Shown: one piece after another, positions 42,397-51,259 of the stretch
How the letters are laid out: every line of letters starts with the position of its first letter
Position numbering within the stretch: the stretch's first letter is position 1
DNA from: Schlegelella_A sp036263655
Lineage (GTDB): Bacteria; Pseudomonadota; Gammaproteobacteria; Burkholderiales; Burkholderiaceae_C
Assembly: GCA_036263655.1 (NCBI GenBank)
Contig: DATAGP010000037.1
Coordinates: 1-64,000, forward strand
Length of the DNA stretch: 64,000 bases
Reading direction: 5' to 3'
The notes under the pieces: model-generated
What the model was told of the DNA's origin: nothing
What the model saw: the letters and a program-made list of their open reading frames with translations, nothing else
Database searches by the model: none
Translations under genes and position numbers: made by a program

Positions 42397-43230
42397 ATGC
42401 TGCGATCGAGACGCCCGATCCAGCTCCTGGCCCATGCGGTGCTGGTCGCGACCACCGTCTTCGTGCTGTTCCCGTACGCCTGGATGCTGATGACGAGCAT
42501 CAAGCCGATCGCCGACGTCGTCGCCTGGCCGGTGCGCTGGCTGCCGCGCGTCGTCACGCTCGAGAACTACGCGGCGATCCTCGGCGACGCCCGCTTCCTG
42601 CGCTCGCTCGTCAACAGCGCCGCGGTCTCGATTGCCGTGACGGCCATCAGCCTCGTCCTCTCGGTGCCGGCGGCGTACGGGCTGACGCGCCTCGTGCGCG
42701 GCGGCGGGCGGCCGATGCTGATCGGCATCCTGGCGTCGCAGTTCTTTCCGCCGATGGTCTTCTTCGTGCCCTTCTACATCATGCTGCAGTCGGTCGGCCT
42801 GCTGAACACGCTGACCGGCCTGACCTTCGCCTACCTGTCGGTGACCCTGCCGATCTGCACCTGGATGGTGGCGACCTCGCTGCGCGACATCCCGGTCGAG
42901 ATCGAGGAGGCGGCCCGCATCGACGGCTGCGGCGACCTGCGCATCATCCGCAGCATCATCCTGCCGATCGCGGCGCCCGGCATCGTCACCGCCGGCATCT
43001 TCGCCTTCGTCCTCTCGTGGCAGGAGTACATCTTCGCCCTGCTCTACACCACGTCGGAGCGGGCGCAGACGGCGCCGGTCCTGATGTACTACCTGCTCGG
43101 CCAGCACCAGATCGACTACGCACGGCTGATGGCGGCGGCCGTGCTCCTCTCGATCCCCATCGCCGTGCCCTTCGCCTTCATCCAGCGCACCTACCGCAGC
43201 GGCATGACCGAGGGCGGCATCAAGGGCTGA
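42397..43230 (+). CDS. Sugar ABC transporter permease (MalG-type)
   Basis: A 277-residue second permease starting two bases after the first one's stop. It has the family opening LFPYAWMLMTSIKP, six hydrophobic segments, the coupling loop EEAARIDGCGDLRIIRSIILPIAAPGI and the ending IQRTYRSGMTEGGIKG, which is usual in MalG-like proteins. It completes the transporter with the MalF-type permease and the binding protein. Confidence 0.92.
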   Translation: MLRSRRPIQLLAHAVLVATTVFVLFPYAWMLMTSIKPIADVVAWPVRWLPRVVTLENYAAILGDARFLRSLVNSAAVSIAVTAISLVLSVPAAYGLTRLVRGGGRPMLIGILASQFFPPMVFFVPFYIMLQSVGLLNTLTGLTFAYLSVTLPICTWMVATSLRDIPVEIEEAARIDGCGDLRIIRSIILPIAAPGIVTAGIFAFVLSWQEYIFALLYTTSERAQTAPVLMYYLLGQHQIDYARLMAAAVLLSIPIAVPFAFIQRTYRSGMTEGGIKG

Positions 43231-43235
43231 CGACG

Positions 43236-44249
43236 ATGACGATCCCGGGCTTCATCCGCGAGCAGCCGGCAGCGATCGATCGCTGCCTCGAGGCGGGCCG
43301 CGCCTTCGCATCGGCGTGGCAGCCCGGCGCCTTCGACGGCATCGCGCTGGTCGGCTCCGGCTCGTCGTTCAACGCCCTGCAGGTCGCCCGGGCGAGCTTC
43401 CTCGCCGCCCGGCGCGGCGTCGTCGGCGTGCACGAGCCGGAGGACTTCGTCGCCGAGATGGCGCACTTCACGGCGCGGCCGCTGGTCGTCGTGCTGTCGC
43501 AGAGCGGCGCGAGCGCGACCTCGATCGAGGCCGCGCGCGCGGCCGTGGCCGCCGGCTTGCCGACGCTGGCGATCACCGCCTCCAGCGATGCGCCGCTGGC
43601 TTCGTGCGGCGCGCGGGTGCTGCACCTGCCGGTCGGCGACGAGCCGGTGGGGCCGAAGACCAAGGGCTTCACCGGCTCGCTGGCGATGCTGTTCGCCGTC
43701 GCCGAGGCGCTGGGTGGGCCCGCCGCCGGGGCGATGACCGGCGCCGTGCTCGCCGCGCTGGTCGAGCCGGCGCGCGAGGCGGCGGCGGCGCTCGTGCCGT
43801 CGCTGGCCACCGTCGATGCCATCGTGGTCGCCGGGCGCCGCGCCCAGCACGGCATCGCCCTCGAGGCGTCGCTGAAGATCGCCGAGATGTCGGGCGTGCC
43901 GAGCGCCGCCTTTCCGACCGAGGAGCTCCTGCACGGCCGGCTGCACGGCCTGACGCCGCAGTCGATCGCCTTCGTCATCGCCGAGGGCGAGGGCGAGATC
44001 GCCGAGGCCGAGCGCGCGGGCGCGGCGATGGCGCGGCGCGGCTGCCGCGTGCTGATCGTCGATCCGTCGGGCGGCCACTGGCCGGCCGGGCTCGTCATGC
44101 CGGCGTCGCCCTGGAGCTCGCTCGCCCTCGTCCTGCCGTTCCAGTGGCTGGCGGTGCTCCTCGCCGAGGCGCGCGGGCTCGATCCGCACGTCATGCGTCA
44201 CGGCAGCCTCTCCCGCGAGCTCGCCATCAAGACCAACGTCGAGCCATGA
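43236..44249 (+). CDS. SIS-domain sugar-phosphate isomerase/deaminase (GlmS/AgaS/FrlB-like)
   Basis: A 337-residue protein with two SIS domains, like the isomerase half of GlmS. Visible are LVGSGSSFNALQVARASFLA, VVLSQSGASATSIEAARAAVAAG, GPKTKGFTGSLAMLFAVAEAL and ASLKIAEMSGVPSAAFPTEELLHGRLHG. No glutaminase domain is present, so it is not a full GlmS. It could be a glucosamine-6-phosphate-type deaminase, an AgaS-like ketose isomerase or a fructosamine-6-phosphate deglycase (FrlB). It suggests the imported compound carries an amino group or amine conjugate. It overlaps the kinase gene by four bases (ATGA). Confidence 0.88.
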   Translation: MTIPGFIREQPAAIDRCLEAGRAFASAWQPGAFDGIALVGSGSSFNALQVARASFLAARRGVVGVHEPEDFVAEMAHFTARPLVVVLSQSGASATSIEAARAAVAAGLPTLAITASSDAPLASCGARVLHLPVGDEPVGPKTKGFTGSLAMLFAVAEALGGPAAGAMTGAVLAALVEPAREAAAALVPSLATVDAIVVAGRRAQHGIALEASLKIAEMSGVPSAAFPTEELLHGRLHGLTPQSIAFVIAEGEGEIAEAERAGAAMARRGCRVLIVDPSGGHWPAGLVMPASPWSSLALVLPFQWLAVLLAEARGLDPHVMRHGSLSRELAIKTNVEP

Positions 44250-45163
44250 TTTCGTCGCCCGCGGTCGCCGTCGGCATCGACGTCGGCGGCACCACGATCA
44301 AGATGGGGCTCGTCGACGAGGACGGATGCGTGCTCGCGCGCCGGCGCATCCCTTACGCGTCGATGCCGGCGTTCGATGCGCTGGCCGATGCCTTGGCCAG
44401 CGAGACGAAGGCGATGGCGCAGGACGCCGGCCGGCCCGCCCGCTGCATCGGCGTGGCCGCGCCGGGGCACGCGCAGGCCGGCGACGGGCTGATGGTCGAC
44501 GGCACCGCCAACGTGCCGCTGCTGCGCAACCGCTCGCTCGCGGCGGCCCTGCGCGAGCGCACCGGGCTTCCGGTGGCGACCACCAACGACGGCATCGCGG
44601 CGGCGCTCGGCGAGCTGCACCACGGCGCGGGCCGCGGCCTGGAGCGTTTCCTCGTCGTGACCTTCGGCACCGGCGTCGGCGGCGGCGTCGTGGTCGCTGG
44701 CCGCGTCGTCGTTGGCGCCGAAGGCGAGCCGCCCGAGATCGGCGCGATGGTGGTCGACGACAGCGGGAACGGACCGCGCACGCTGGAGGACTTCGCCTCT
44801 GCGGCCGGCTTCGCCGACGCGTACCGGCGCGCCGGCGGCCAGCAGCGGCTGCGCCCGGAGGAGATCTTCGCCGCGGCGGCGGCAGGCGACCCGGCGGCCG
44901 GCCGTGCCATCGAGGAGACCTGCCGGCGCATCGCCCAGGCCTTCGGCACGCTGATCAACGCGCTCAACCTGCAGGCGTGCCTGGTCGGGGGCGGGATCGC
45001 CGAAGCCGGCGACGCGCTGCTGGCGCCGCTGCGCCGGCACCTGCCCGACTTCACGTGGCCCTACCTGCTGGCGCGCACCCGGGTGGAGCGGGCCGCGACC
45101 GGCGCCGACGCCGGCCTGCTCGGCGCGGCGGCCGCGGCGCTGCGATCGCCGACGCTCGGCTGA
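44246..45163 (+). CDS. ROK-family sugar kinase lacking the zinc motif
   Basis: A 305-residue ROK kinase. ATP-binding GIDVGGTTIKMGLVDEDG, catalytic Asp in TTNDGIAAALGELHHGAG, and FGTGVGGGVVVAGR are present, so it should phosphorylate a sugar at C6 or another hydroxyl. The zinc-binding CxCGxxGCxE of typical ROK proteins is absent: the segment reads EIGAMVVDDSGNGPRTLEDFAS. The repressor at the head of the locus keeps its own zinc motif. It ends the operon, coupled to the SIS gene by an ATGA overlap, so the kinase likely makes the phosphate that the SIS enzyme uses. Alternatives are glucokinase or an amino-sugar kinase. Confidence 0.85.
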   Translation: MISSPAVAVGIDVGGTTIKMGLVDEDGCVLARRRIPYASMPAFDALADALASETKAMAQDAGRPARCIGVAAPGHAQAGDGLMVDGTANVPLLRNRSLAAALRERTGLPVATTNDGIAAALGELHHGAGRGLERFLVVTFGTGVGGGVVVAGRVVVGAEGEPPEIGAMVVDDSGNGPRTLEDFASAAGFADAYRRAGGQQRLRPEEIFAAAAAGDPAAGRAIEETCRRIAQAFGTLINALNLQACLVGGGIAEAGDALLAPLRRHLPDFTWPYLLARTRVERAATGADAGLLGAAAAALRSPTLG

Positions 45164-45212
45164 GCGTCTGGCGCCGATGACCCTGCACCCGGCAAGCCTC
45201 GTCCGGGCCGGC

Positions 45213-45235
45213 GCTCGGCTTCCGGTTTGCCGAGC
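45213..45235 (+). terminator. Candidate terminator after sugar operon
   Basis: A 7-bp perfect stem (GCTCGGC / GCCGAGC) with a 9-base loop lies 49 bases past the kinase stop. It has no T-tail. Confidence 0.35.
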
Positions 45236-45262
45236 GGCGGTGCCCCCGTTCATCGAGCACGC

Positions 45263-46648
45263 ATGCCTTTGCTCAGCCGTCCTTCTCTCGCCGCAGCCGC
45301 GATGGCCGTCCTGCCCTGGCTGTCGGGCTGCTCGCCGACCGGCGGCGAGGGCCTGCCCCGCGGCGGCGCGACGGCGGCAGCGCGCACGCCCGCCGCACCG
45401 GCGCCCCTGCTCGCCGCGGCCCGTCCGCTCACCGGCAGCGACCGCGATCACGACACGCTCGTCGCCGCCGGCGCGGGCGCAACCCGGATGCTGCTGGGCG
45501 AGTCGACGCACGGCACGCACGAGTTCTATCGCGAGCGGGCGCGCATCACCGAACGCCTGGTCCGCGAAGCCGGTTTCCTCGCGGTCCTGATCGAAGGCGA
45601 CTGGAGCTCGACCTGGAACGTCAACCGCTACGTGCGCGGCGACGGCCCGCATCGCTCCGCGGAGGAAGCGCTCGCCGGCTACACCGAGTTCCCGCAGTGG
45701 ATGTGGGGAAACACGGACTTCCGCGACTTCGTCGAGCGGCTGCGCACGCTCAACCTGGCACGCGCGCCTCGCGATCGCGTCGGCGTCTACGGCATGGACG
45801 TGTACGACCTGTTCGATGCCGCCGACGCGGTGCTCGGGTACCTGGGCACCGCCGACCGCGAGGCGGCCGCTCGCGCGCAGCGGCACTACGAGTGCTTCGC
45901 CGCGCACCGCCCGAGCCCGCACTCGTACGGACAGGCGACCCTGAACCCGTCGCGCTCCTGCGAGGCCGCTGCCGCCGCAGTGCGCGAGGAGGTCGGCCGG
46001 CTGCCGCCGCCGACCGGCATCGCCGAGGCGGAGCTGCATTTCGCCGCCGTCCGCGCCGCTGCCTCGGTCGCGGTGGCGGAGGCGTACTTCCGTGCCGTCT
46101 ACGCCGGCGGCCCGGCCTGGAACCTGCGCGACCGGCAGATGGCGGTCAACGTCGACGAGACGGCGGCGCACGTGGCGAGCGCATCGGGCCGGCCCGGCAA
46201 GGTCGTGGTGTGGAGCCACAACACGCACAGCGGCGACGCGCGGGCGACGCAGGCCGCCGAGCGCGGCGAGCTCAATCTCGGCCAGCTGATGCGCGAGCGG
46301 CACGGCGCGGCCGCGTTCCTCGTCGGCTTCTTCACCTACGCCGGCCAGGTCATGGCCGCGCCGGAGTGGGACAGCCCCGGCCGCGTCTACGACATGCGGC
46401 CGGCGCGCCCGGAAAGTCATGCCGCCTTCTTCAGGAGCAGCGGGATGCCCGCGTTGTCGGTGACGCTGCGGGGCGATGTCGAACTGGCCGAGACGCTGCG
46501 CGAGCCGCGGCCGCAGCGAGCCGTGGGCGTGGTCTACGCGCCGCACGCGGAGCGGACGGCGCACTACTTCGAAGCCCGCCTGGCGGCGCAGTTCGACGCC
46601 GCCGTCTATCTCGAGACCACCGGCCCGCTCCGCCCGCTGCCGCGCTAG
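45263..46648 (+). CDS. Erythromycin esterase-like lipoprotein
   Basis: A 461-residue predicted lipoprotein (lipobox LSGC, Cys23) of the erythromycin-esterase family. The catalytic opening LLGESTHGTHEFYRERARI gives E80 and H83 of the metal/active-site cluster. It also has VLIEGDWSSTWNVNRYVRG, the second acidic site NVDETAAHVAS and VVWSHNTHSGDAR. Known members cleave the macrolide lactone ring, but most homologues have other or unknown substrates, so resistance is not implied. A secreted lipoprotein form is unusual. The first ATG that gives a signal peptide is at 45263. Confidence 0.82.
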   Translation: MPLLSRPSLAAAAMAVLPWLSGCSPTGGEGLPRGGATAAARTPAAPAPLLAAARPLTGSDRDHDTLVAAGAGATRMLLGESTHGTHEFYRERARITERLVREAGFLAVLIEGDWSSTWNVNRYVRGDGPHRSAEEALAGYTEFPQWMWGNTDFRDFVERLRTLNLARAPRDRVGVYGMDVYDLFDAADAVLGYLGTADREAAARAQRHYECFAAHRPSPHSYGQATLNPSRSCEAAAAAVREEVGRLPPPTGIAEAELHFAAVRAAASVAVAEAYFRAVYAGGPAWNLRDRQMAVNVDETAAHVASASGRPGKVVVWSHNTHSGDARATQAAERGELNLGQLMRERHGAAAFLVGFFTYAGQVMAAPEWDSPGRVYDMRPARPESHAAFFRSSGMPALSVTLRGDVELAETLREPRPQRAVGVVYAPHAERTAHYFEARLAAQFDAAVYLETTGPLRPLPR

Positions 46649-46657
46649 CCTGTCGCG

Positions 46658-47443
46658 ATGAAGATCGCGACCTTCAACGTCAACGGCGTCAAGGGCCGGC
46701 TGCCGCGCCTGCTCGAGTGGCTCGCCGAGACGCGGCCCGACGTCGCCTGCCTGCAGGAGATCAAGACCGGCGACGCCACCTTCCCCATCGCGGCCGTCCA
46801 GGCTGCCGGCTACGGCGCGGTCTGGCACGGGCAGCCGAGCCACCACGGCGTCGCCCTCCTGGCGCGCGGGGCGACGCCGGTCGAGGTGCGGCGCGGCCTG
46901 TCCGGCGACGACGCCGATGCGCAGGCTCGCTATCTGGAGGCGGATGTCGCCGGCCTGCGCGTGGCGTCGGTGTACCTGCCGAACGGCAACCCGCAGCCGG
47001 GTCCGAGGTTCGACTACAAGCTCGCCTGGTTCGAGCGCCTGATCGGCCATGCGCAGACGCTGATCGATGCCGGGGGCCCGGTCGTGCTCGCCGGCGACTT
47101 CAACGTCGTGCCGACGAAGGCCGACATCTACAACGCCTGGGCCTGGCGCTTCGACGCCGTGCTGCAGCCGGAGAGCCAGGCCGCCTACCGCCGCCTTCTC
47201 GCGCAGGGATGGATCGACGCGACCCGCCACCTGCACCCCGACGAGCGCGTCTACACCTTCTGGGTCAACGAGGCGGCGTTTCGTCGCAACGCCGGCTTTC
47301 GGATGGACTTCCTGCTCCTGAGTCCCACGCTCGGCGAGCGACTGCGGCGCACCGAGGTCGACCGCGAGCAGCGCGGCCGCGAGAAGCCGAGCGACCACGC
47401 GCCGGTGTGGATCGAGCTGGCCGACGCCGCCGACGCGCCGTGA
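46658..47443 (+). CDS. xth: Exodeoxyribonuclease III (AP endonuclease)
   Basis: A 261-residue XthA-family nuclease, a Mg2+-dependent AP endonuclease and 3'-5' exonuclease of base-excision repair. Motifs in order: KIATFNVNGVKGRLPRLLEWL, ACLQEIKT (metal-binding Glu), GDFNVVPT (catalytic Asp and Asn), FRMDFLLLSP and EKPSDHAPVWIEL with the catalytic Asp-His. Length matches XthA. It starts nine bases after the upstream stop and may be co-transcribed with the esterase-like gene. Confidence 0.96.
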   Translation: MKIATFNVNGVKGRLPRLLEWLAETRPDVACLQEIKTGDATFPIAAVQAAGYGAVWHGQPSHHGVALLARGATPVEVRRGLSGDDADAQARYLEADVAGLRVASVYLPNGNPQPGPRFDYKLAWFERLIGHAQTLIDAGGPVVLAGDFNVVPTKADIYNAWAWRFDAVLQPESQAAYRRLLAQGWIDATRHLHPDERVYTFWVNEAAFRRNAGFRMDFLLLSPTLGERLRRTEVDREQRGREKPSDHAPVWIELADAADAP

Positions 47444-47450
47444 TGGGGAG

Positions 47451-48089
47451 CTACAGCGACATCGACGACCGCTCGGCCATCGCCGCCCGCCAGCGCTGCA
47501 GCTCGGGGTGCTGCTCGCCCGGCTTGACGCGAACGACGCGCGCGAAGTCGACCGCCACCACGGCCGTGATGTCGGCGATGCTGAAGCGGTCGGCGGCGAC
47601 GAAGTTGCGGCCGGCCAGGCGCTCGTTGAGATCGGCGAAGAAGCGCTGCAGGCGGGCAAGGCCGCGCTGCGCCAGCTCCGGGATCTGCGCGTAGTTCACC
47701 GGCCCCGGCAAGGCGCGGTCGGCCATCGCCGGCGCGCTGTTGCGCATCGACTCGGCGATCGCCAGCAGGCCCTCGAACTCGACGCGCCAGTTCCAGCTCG
47801 CGATCTCGGCCTTCTCGGCCGGCGTGCTGCCGAGCAGGGCCGGCTCGGGAAAGCGCGCCTCGAGGTACGCCGCGATGGCGGCGTTGTCGGTGAGCAGCAG
47901 GCCGTCGTCGGTGCGCAGCGCCGGCACCGTGCCGTGCGGGTTGATGCGCCGGTAGGCGGCGCCGAGCTGCTCGCCCGCGCGCAGGTCGACCTGCACCGTC
48001 TCGTGGCGCAGGCCCTTCTCGGCGAGCAGGATGCGGGCGCGGCGCGGGCTCGGCGCCGTGCTGCAGTCGTAGAGGGTCATCGTCGTCAT
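47451..48089 (-). CDS. Glutathione S-transferase
   Basis: A 212-residue cytoplasmic GST. The thioredoxin-like half opens MTLYDCSTAPSPRRARILLAEKG and has NPHGTVPAL with the cis-Pro, followed by LTDNAAIAAYLEARFP. The helical C-terminal domain ends FVAADRFSIADITAVVAVDFA. It conjugates glutathione to electrophiles or reduces them. Its ATG at 48089 overlaps the stop of the YghU-like gene by four bases, so two GST-family enzymes are translationally coupled. It is convergent with xth, seven bases apart. Confidence 0.92.
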   Translation of the reverse strand: MTTMTLYDCSTAPSPRRARILLAEKGLRHETVQVDLRAGEQLGAAYRRINPHGTVPALRTDDGLLLTDNAAIAAYLEARFPEPALLGSTPAEKAEIASWNWRVEFEGLLAIAESMRNSAPAMADRALPGPVNYAQIPELAQRGLARLQRFFADLNERLAGRNFVAADRFSIADITAVVAVDFARVVRVKPGEQHPELQRWRAAMAERSSMSL

Positions 48090-48964
48090 GGTGCGGCTCC
48101 CGGCGGCAGCTTGTCCTCGGTCCGGGTCTCGAAGTCGCTCGCCTCGTGGCGCTCGTGCAGCTGGCTCGACGGCTGCCCCCAGGTGCGGTTGACCATGCGG
48201 CCTCGCCTCACCGCCGGCCGCTTGGCGATCGTGTCGGTCCAGCGCAGCACGTTGCTGTACTCGTGCACCTGCAGGAACTCGCCGGCCTCGTAGAGCTGAC
48301 CCTTCACGAGCGTCCCGTACCACGGCCAGACCGCCATGTCGGCGACGGTGTACGCGTCGCCGGCGAGGTACGCGCTCTCGGCCAGGCGGCGATCGAGCAC
48401 GTCGAGCTGGCGCTTGACCTCCATCGCGTAGCGGTCGATGGCGTACTCGATCTTGCTCGGCGCGTAGGCATAGAAATGGCCAAAGCCGCCGCCGAGGAAA
48501 GGTGCGCTGCCCATTTGCCAGAACAGCCACGACAGGCACTCGGCACGCGCCGCTCCGCCGGCCGGCAGGAACGCGCCGCCGAACTTCTCGGCCAGGTGGA
48601 GCAGGATCGCGCCGGACTCGAAGACGCGCACCGGCTCCGGCCCGCTGCGATCGAGGAGGGCCGGGATCTTCGAGTTCGGGTTGACGGCGACGAAGCCGCT
48701 GCCGAACTGCTCGCCGGCGTCGATGCGGACCAGCCAGGCGTCGTACTCCGCGCCGGCATGGCCGAGGGCGAGCAGCTCCTCGAGCATCACCGTGACCTTG
48801 ACGCCGTTCGGCGTGGCCAGCGAATAGAGCTGCAGCGGATGACGGCCGACGGGAAGCTCGCGCTCGTGCGTGGGCCCGGCGACAGGGCGGTTGATGGCCG
48901 CGAAGCGGCCGCCGTTCTCCTTGTCCCAGGTCCAGATCGGCGGCGGCACGTACGTATCGTCCAT
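48086..48964 (-). CDS. yghU: GST-family glutathione/disulfide reductase (YghU-like)
   Basis: A 292-residue protein of the YghU branch of GSTs, which act as disulfide-bond oxidoreductases with glutathione. It opens YVPPPIWTWDKENGGRFAAINRPVAGPT and has QLYSLATPNGVKVTVMLEELL, NPNSKIPALLDRSG, the FESGAILLHLAEKFG segment and LMGSAPFLGGGFGHFYAYAP, with the long N-terminal extension typical of the branch. Length is normal. The start at 48964 has a poor ribosome site. The truncated acyl-CoA ligase begins just beyond its start on the opposite strand. Confidence 0.9.
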   Translation of the reverse strand: MDDTYVPPPIWTWDKENGGRFAAINRPVAGPTHERELPVGRHPLQLYSLATPNGVKVTVMLEELLALGHAGAEYDAWLVRIDAGEQFGSGFVAVNPNSKIPALLDRSGPEPVRVFESGAILLHLAEKFGGAFLPAGGAARAECLSWLFWQMGSAPFLGGGFGHFYAYAPSKIEYAIDRYAMEVKRQLDVLDRRLAESAYLAGDAYTVADMAVWPWYGTLVKGQLYEAGEFLQVHEYSNVLRWTDTIAKRPAVRRGRMVNRTWGQPSSQLHERHEASDFETRTEDKLPPGAAP

Positions 48965-49015
48965 GAGCCATTCTGTGCCTACGGGAAAGCACCGACCGGC
49001 CCGGCTTGTGTTCGC

Positions 49016-50248
49016 ACTGCCCGCTCGGCGCCGCCCGAGGTCGAGTACGTCGTCGGCCATTGCGGCGCGCGGCTGGCGCTCGTCGAGGACGAGCTGCTCG
49101 GGCATGTGCCCGCCGGGCTCGCGGCCATCGCGGCGTCGGCCCTCGACGCGCTCGACGCAGCACCGCCCGCGGTGCCTGCGGTCGACGAGGAGGACACCGC
49201 CGTGATCCTCTACACCTCCGGCACGACCGGCCGGCCGAAGGGCGCGATGCTGGCCCACTTCAACATCGTCCATTCGGCCCTGCACTTCGAGCTGGCGATG
49301 GCACTCGGGCCTACTGACCGCAGCATCGTCGCCGTGCCGCTCAGCCACGTCACCGGCCTCGTCGCCCAGCTCTGGACGATGGTCCGCGTGGCCGGGGGAC
49401 TCGTCCTCCTGTCGGCATTCAAGGCCGGCGACTACCTGCGCCTGGCCGAGCGCGAGCGCATCACGCACACCATCCTCGTGCCGTCGATGTACCAGCTGTG
49501 CCTGCTGCAGGAGGACATGGCCGCGTTCGACCTCTCGGCCTGGCGCGTCGGCGGCTTCGGCGGCGCGCCGATGGCGCCGGCGACGATCGCCGCCCTCGCC
49601 GAGGCCGTGCCGTCGCTCGGCCTCGTCAACTGCTACGGGGCGACGGAGACGACGTCGCCGGCGACCATCATGCCGCCCGGCCACACGGTGCAAAAGCCCG
49701 ACTCGGTCGGCGTCGCCGTCGCCTGCGGCGAGCTCATGATCGCCGACGCCGACGGCCGCACGCTGCCGCCGGGCACGCCCGGCGAGGTGTGGATCCGCGG
49801 CCCGATGGTGGTCGGCGGCTACTGGGCCGATGCGGCCGCGACCTCGCTTGCCTTCACCGAAGGCTGGTGGCACTCTGGCGATCTCGGCCGGCTCGACGCC
49901 GCCGGCTACCTGCACATCCTCGACCGCATCAAGGACCTCATCAACCGGGGCGGCTACAAGGTGTTCACGAGCGAGGTCGAGGCGGTGCTGCTGCAGCACC
50001 CGCAGGTCGTCGAGGCGGCGGTCGTCGGCTACGCGTGCCCGGTGCTCGGCGAGCGCGTGCGCGCCTTCGCGTGCCTGCGCGAGCCCCTCGAGGCGAGCGA
50101 GCTGAAGGCCTACTGCGCCGCCCGCCTCGCCGACTACAAGGTGCCCGAGCGGTGGTCGCTCGGGCACGCGCCCTTGCCGCGCAACGCGAACGGCAAGCTG
50201 CTGAAGAAGGCGCTTCGCGAACGCCCCCTGGAGGAGACCGACCCATGA
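49016..50248 (+). pseudogene. 5'-truncated acyl-CoA synthetase (AMP-forming)
   Basis: An open frame that encodes the C-terminal ~410 residues of an acyl-CoA ligase. Homology begins abruptly at APPEVEYVVGHCGARLALVED, a segment normally near residue 85-100, so the N-terminal subdomain start is missing. No in-frame ATG or GTG lies near the junction. All later motifs are intact: YTSGTTGRPKGAM (P-loop), YGATETTS, HSGDLGRLDAAGYLHILDRIKDLINRGGYK and NGKLLKK with the catalytic Lys. The region just upstream belongs to the divergent yghU gene, so the 5' part has been lost. The remaining frame has no stops, which suggests a recent loss or expression from an unusual start. Its end overlaps the next gene (ATGA). 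Confidence 0.75.
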
Positions 50249-51195
50249 ACCCGATCCGCCACCTGATCGTCGCCGCCGCCCTCGTCGGCGCCGCCGACGC
50301 GGCCTGGAGCCAGGCCTACGAGAGCTGCTACAAGTCCCGCTACGGCGCCGACGACCAGGTCGGCGCACTGAACACGCTGTCACCGCAGAAGACGCTCGAG
50401 GCCGTCAGGCTCGTCAAGCAGGGCAAGGCCATGCGCATGGGCATCGAGACGAACAGCAGGACGCCGGCCTTTCCGCCGCGCAGCTTCAGCATCACCGTCC
50501 TGACCCCGGGCCAGGAGTACGGCCGCTCGCTCGGCGAGACCAAGACCAACTACCACGACGACATCATCGCCGGCTGGGTCGGCATCGGCAGCCAGCTCGA
50601 CGGGCTCGGCCACATCGGCATCGACGGCACCTACTACAACTGCAGCAAGGGCGCCGACGTCCTCGCCACCGGCGGCCTGAAGAAGTTCGGCATCGAGACG
50701 GTGCCGGCGATCGCCACGCGCGGCGTCATCCTCGACATGGTCGCCCTCACCGGCAAGGACCCGGTGCCCGAGGGCACGGCGTTCAACCGGCGCGAGATCG
50801 ACGCCGCGCTGGCGCGCCAGGGCAACATGAAGATCGGCCGCGGCGACGTCGTCATCTTCCGCACCGGCTGGACCCAGCTCATCGGCAAGGACGACAAGCG
50901 CTACGGCAGCGTCGAGCCCGGGCTCGGGGTCGAGGGCGCCCACTACCTGGCCTCGCTCGGCGTCGCCATGGTCGGCGCCGACACCTGGGGGCTGGAGGTC
51001 CTGCCGTTCGAGAAGCCGACGCAGATCTTTCACGTGCACCAGATCCTGCTTGCGCAGCACGGCATCTTCATCCTCGAGAACGTCGTCTCCGACCAGGCGG
51101 TGCGGGACGGCGCCTACGAGGGGCTCTTCACGCTCGGCCCGTCTCGGGTGACGGGTGCGGTGCAGGCGATCGTCAATCCGATCTTCCTGTACTGA
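50245..51195 (+). CDS. Secreted cyclase-family (PF04199) hydrolase
   Basis: A 316-residue protein with a signal peptide (ALVGAADAAWSQ) and a cyclase domain like bacterial kynurenine formamidases. The metal region reads GIGSQLDGLGHIGID, a variant of the H-x-GTH-x-D-x-P-x-H motif in which the first His and the Thr are replaced, though D and the last H remain. FKVGRGDVVIFRTG-like text (IGRGDVVIFRTGWTQL) and HVHQILLAQHGIFILENV fit the family. It is probably a metal-dependent hydrolase of an amide or ester. ATGA overlap with the truncated ligase shows the two once formed an operon. Periplasmic. Confidence 0.82.
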   Translation: MNPIRHLIVAAALVGAADAAWSQAYESCYKSRYGADDQVGALNTLSPQKTLEAVRLVKQGKAMRMGIETNSRTPAFPPRSFSITVLTPGQEYGRSLGETKTNYHDDIIAGWVGIGSQLDGLGHIGIDGTYYNCSKGADVLATGGLKKFGIETVPAIATRGVILDMVALTGKDPVPEGTAFNRREIDAALARQGNMKIGRGDVVIFRTGWTQLIGKDDKRYGSVEPGLGVEGAHYLASLGVAMVGADTWGLEVLPFEKPTQIFHVHQILLAQHGIFILENVVSDQAVRDGAYEGLFTLGPSRVTGAVQAIVNPIFLY

Positions 51196-51226
51196 GCGCG
51201 ACCGAATCGTGAGGCTGCAGCGCAGC

Positions 51227-51259
51227 GGCCGCGCGTACCCGCGGTTCGCGCGAACGGCC
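51227..51259 (+). terminator. Hairpin after cyclase-family gene (weak)
   Basis: GGCCGCGCG (51227-51235) pairs with CGCGCG (51247-51252) and CGGCC (51255-51259) across a two-base AA bulge, around an 11-base loop. It lies 32 bases after the stop. It has no T-tail. Confidence 0.3.

Noticed and set aside
45263..46648. A macrolide-resistance gene
   Set aside because: The family match is real, but the protein is a predicted lipoprotein without resistance-gene context, and most homologues do not act on macrolides. I do not call it a resistance determinant.
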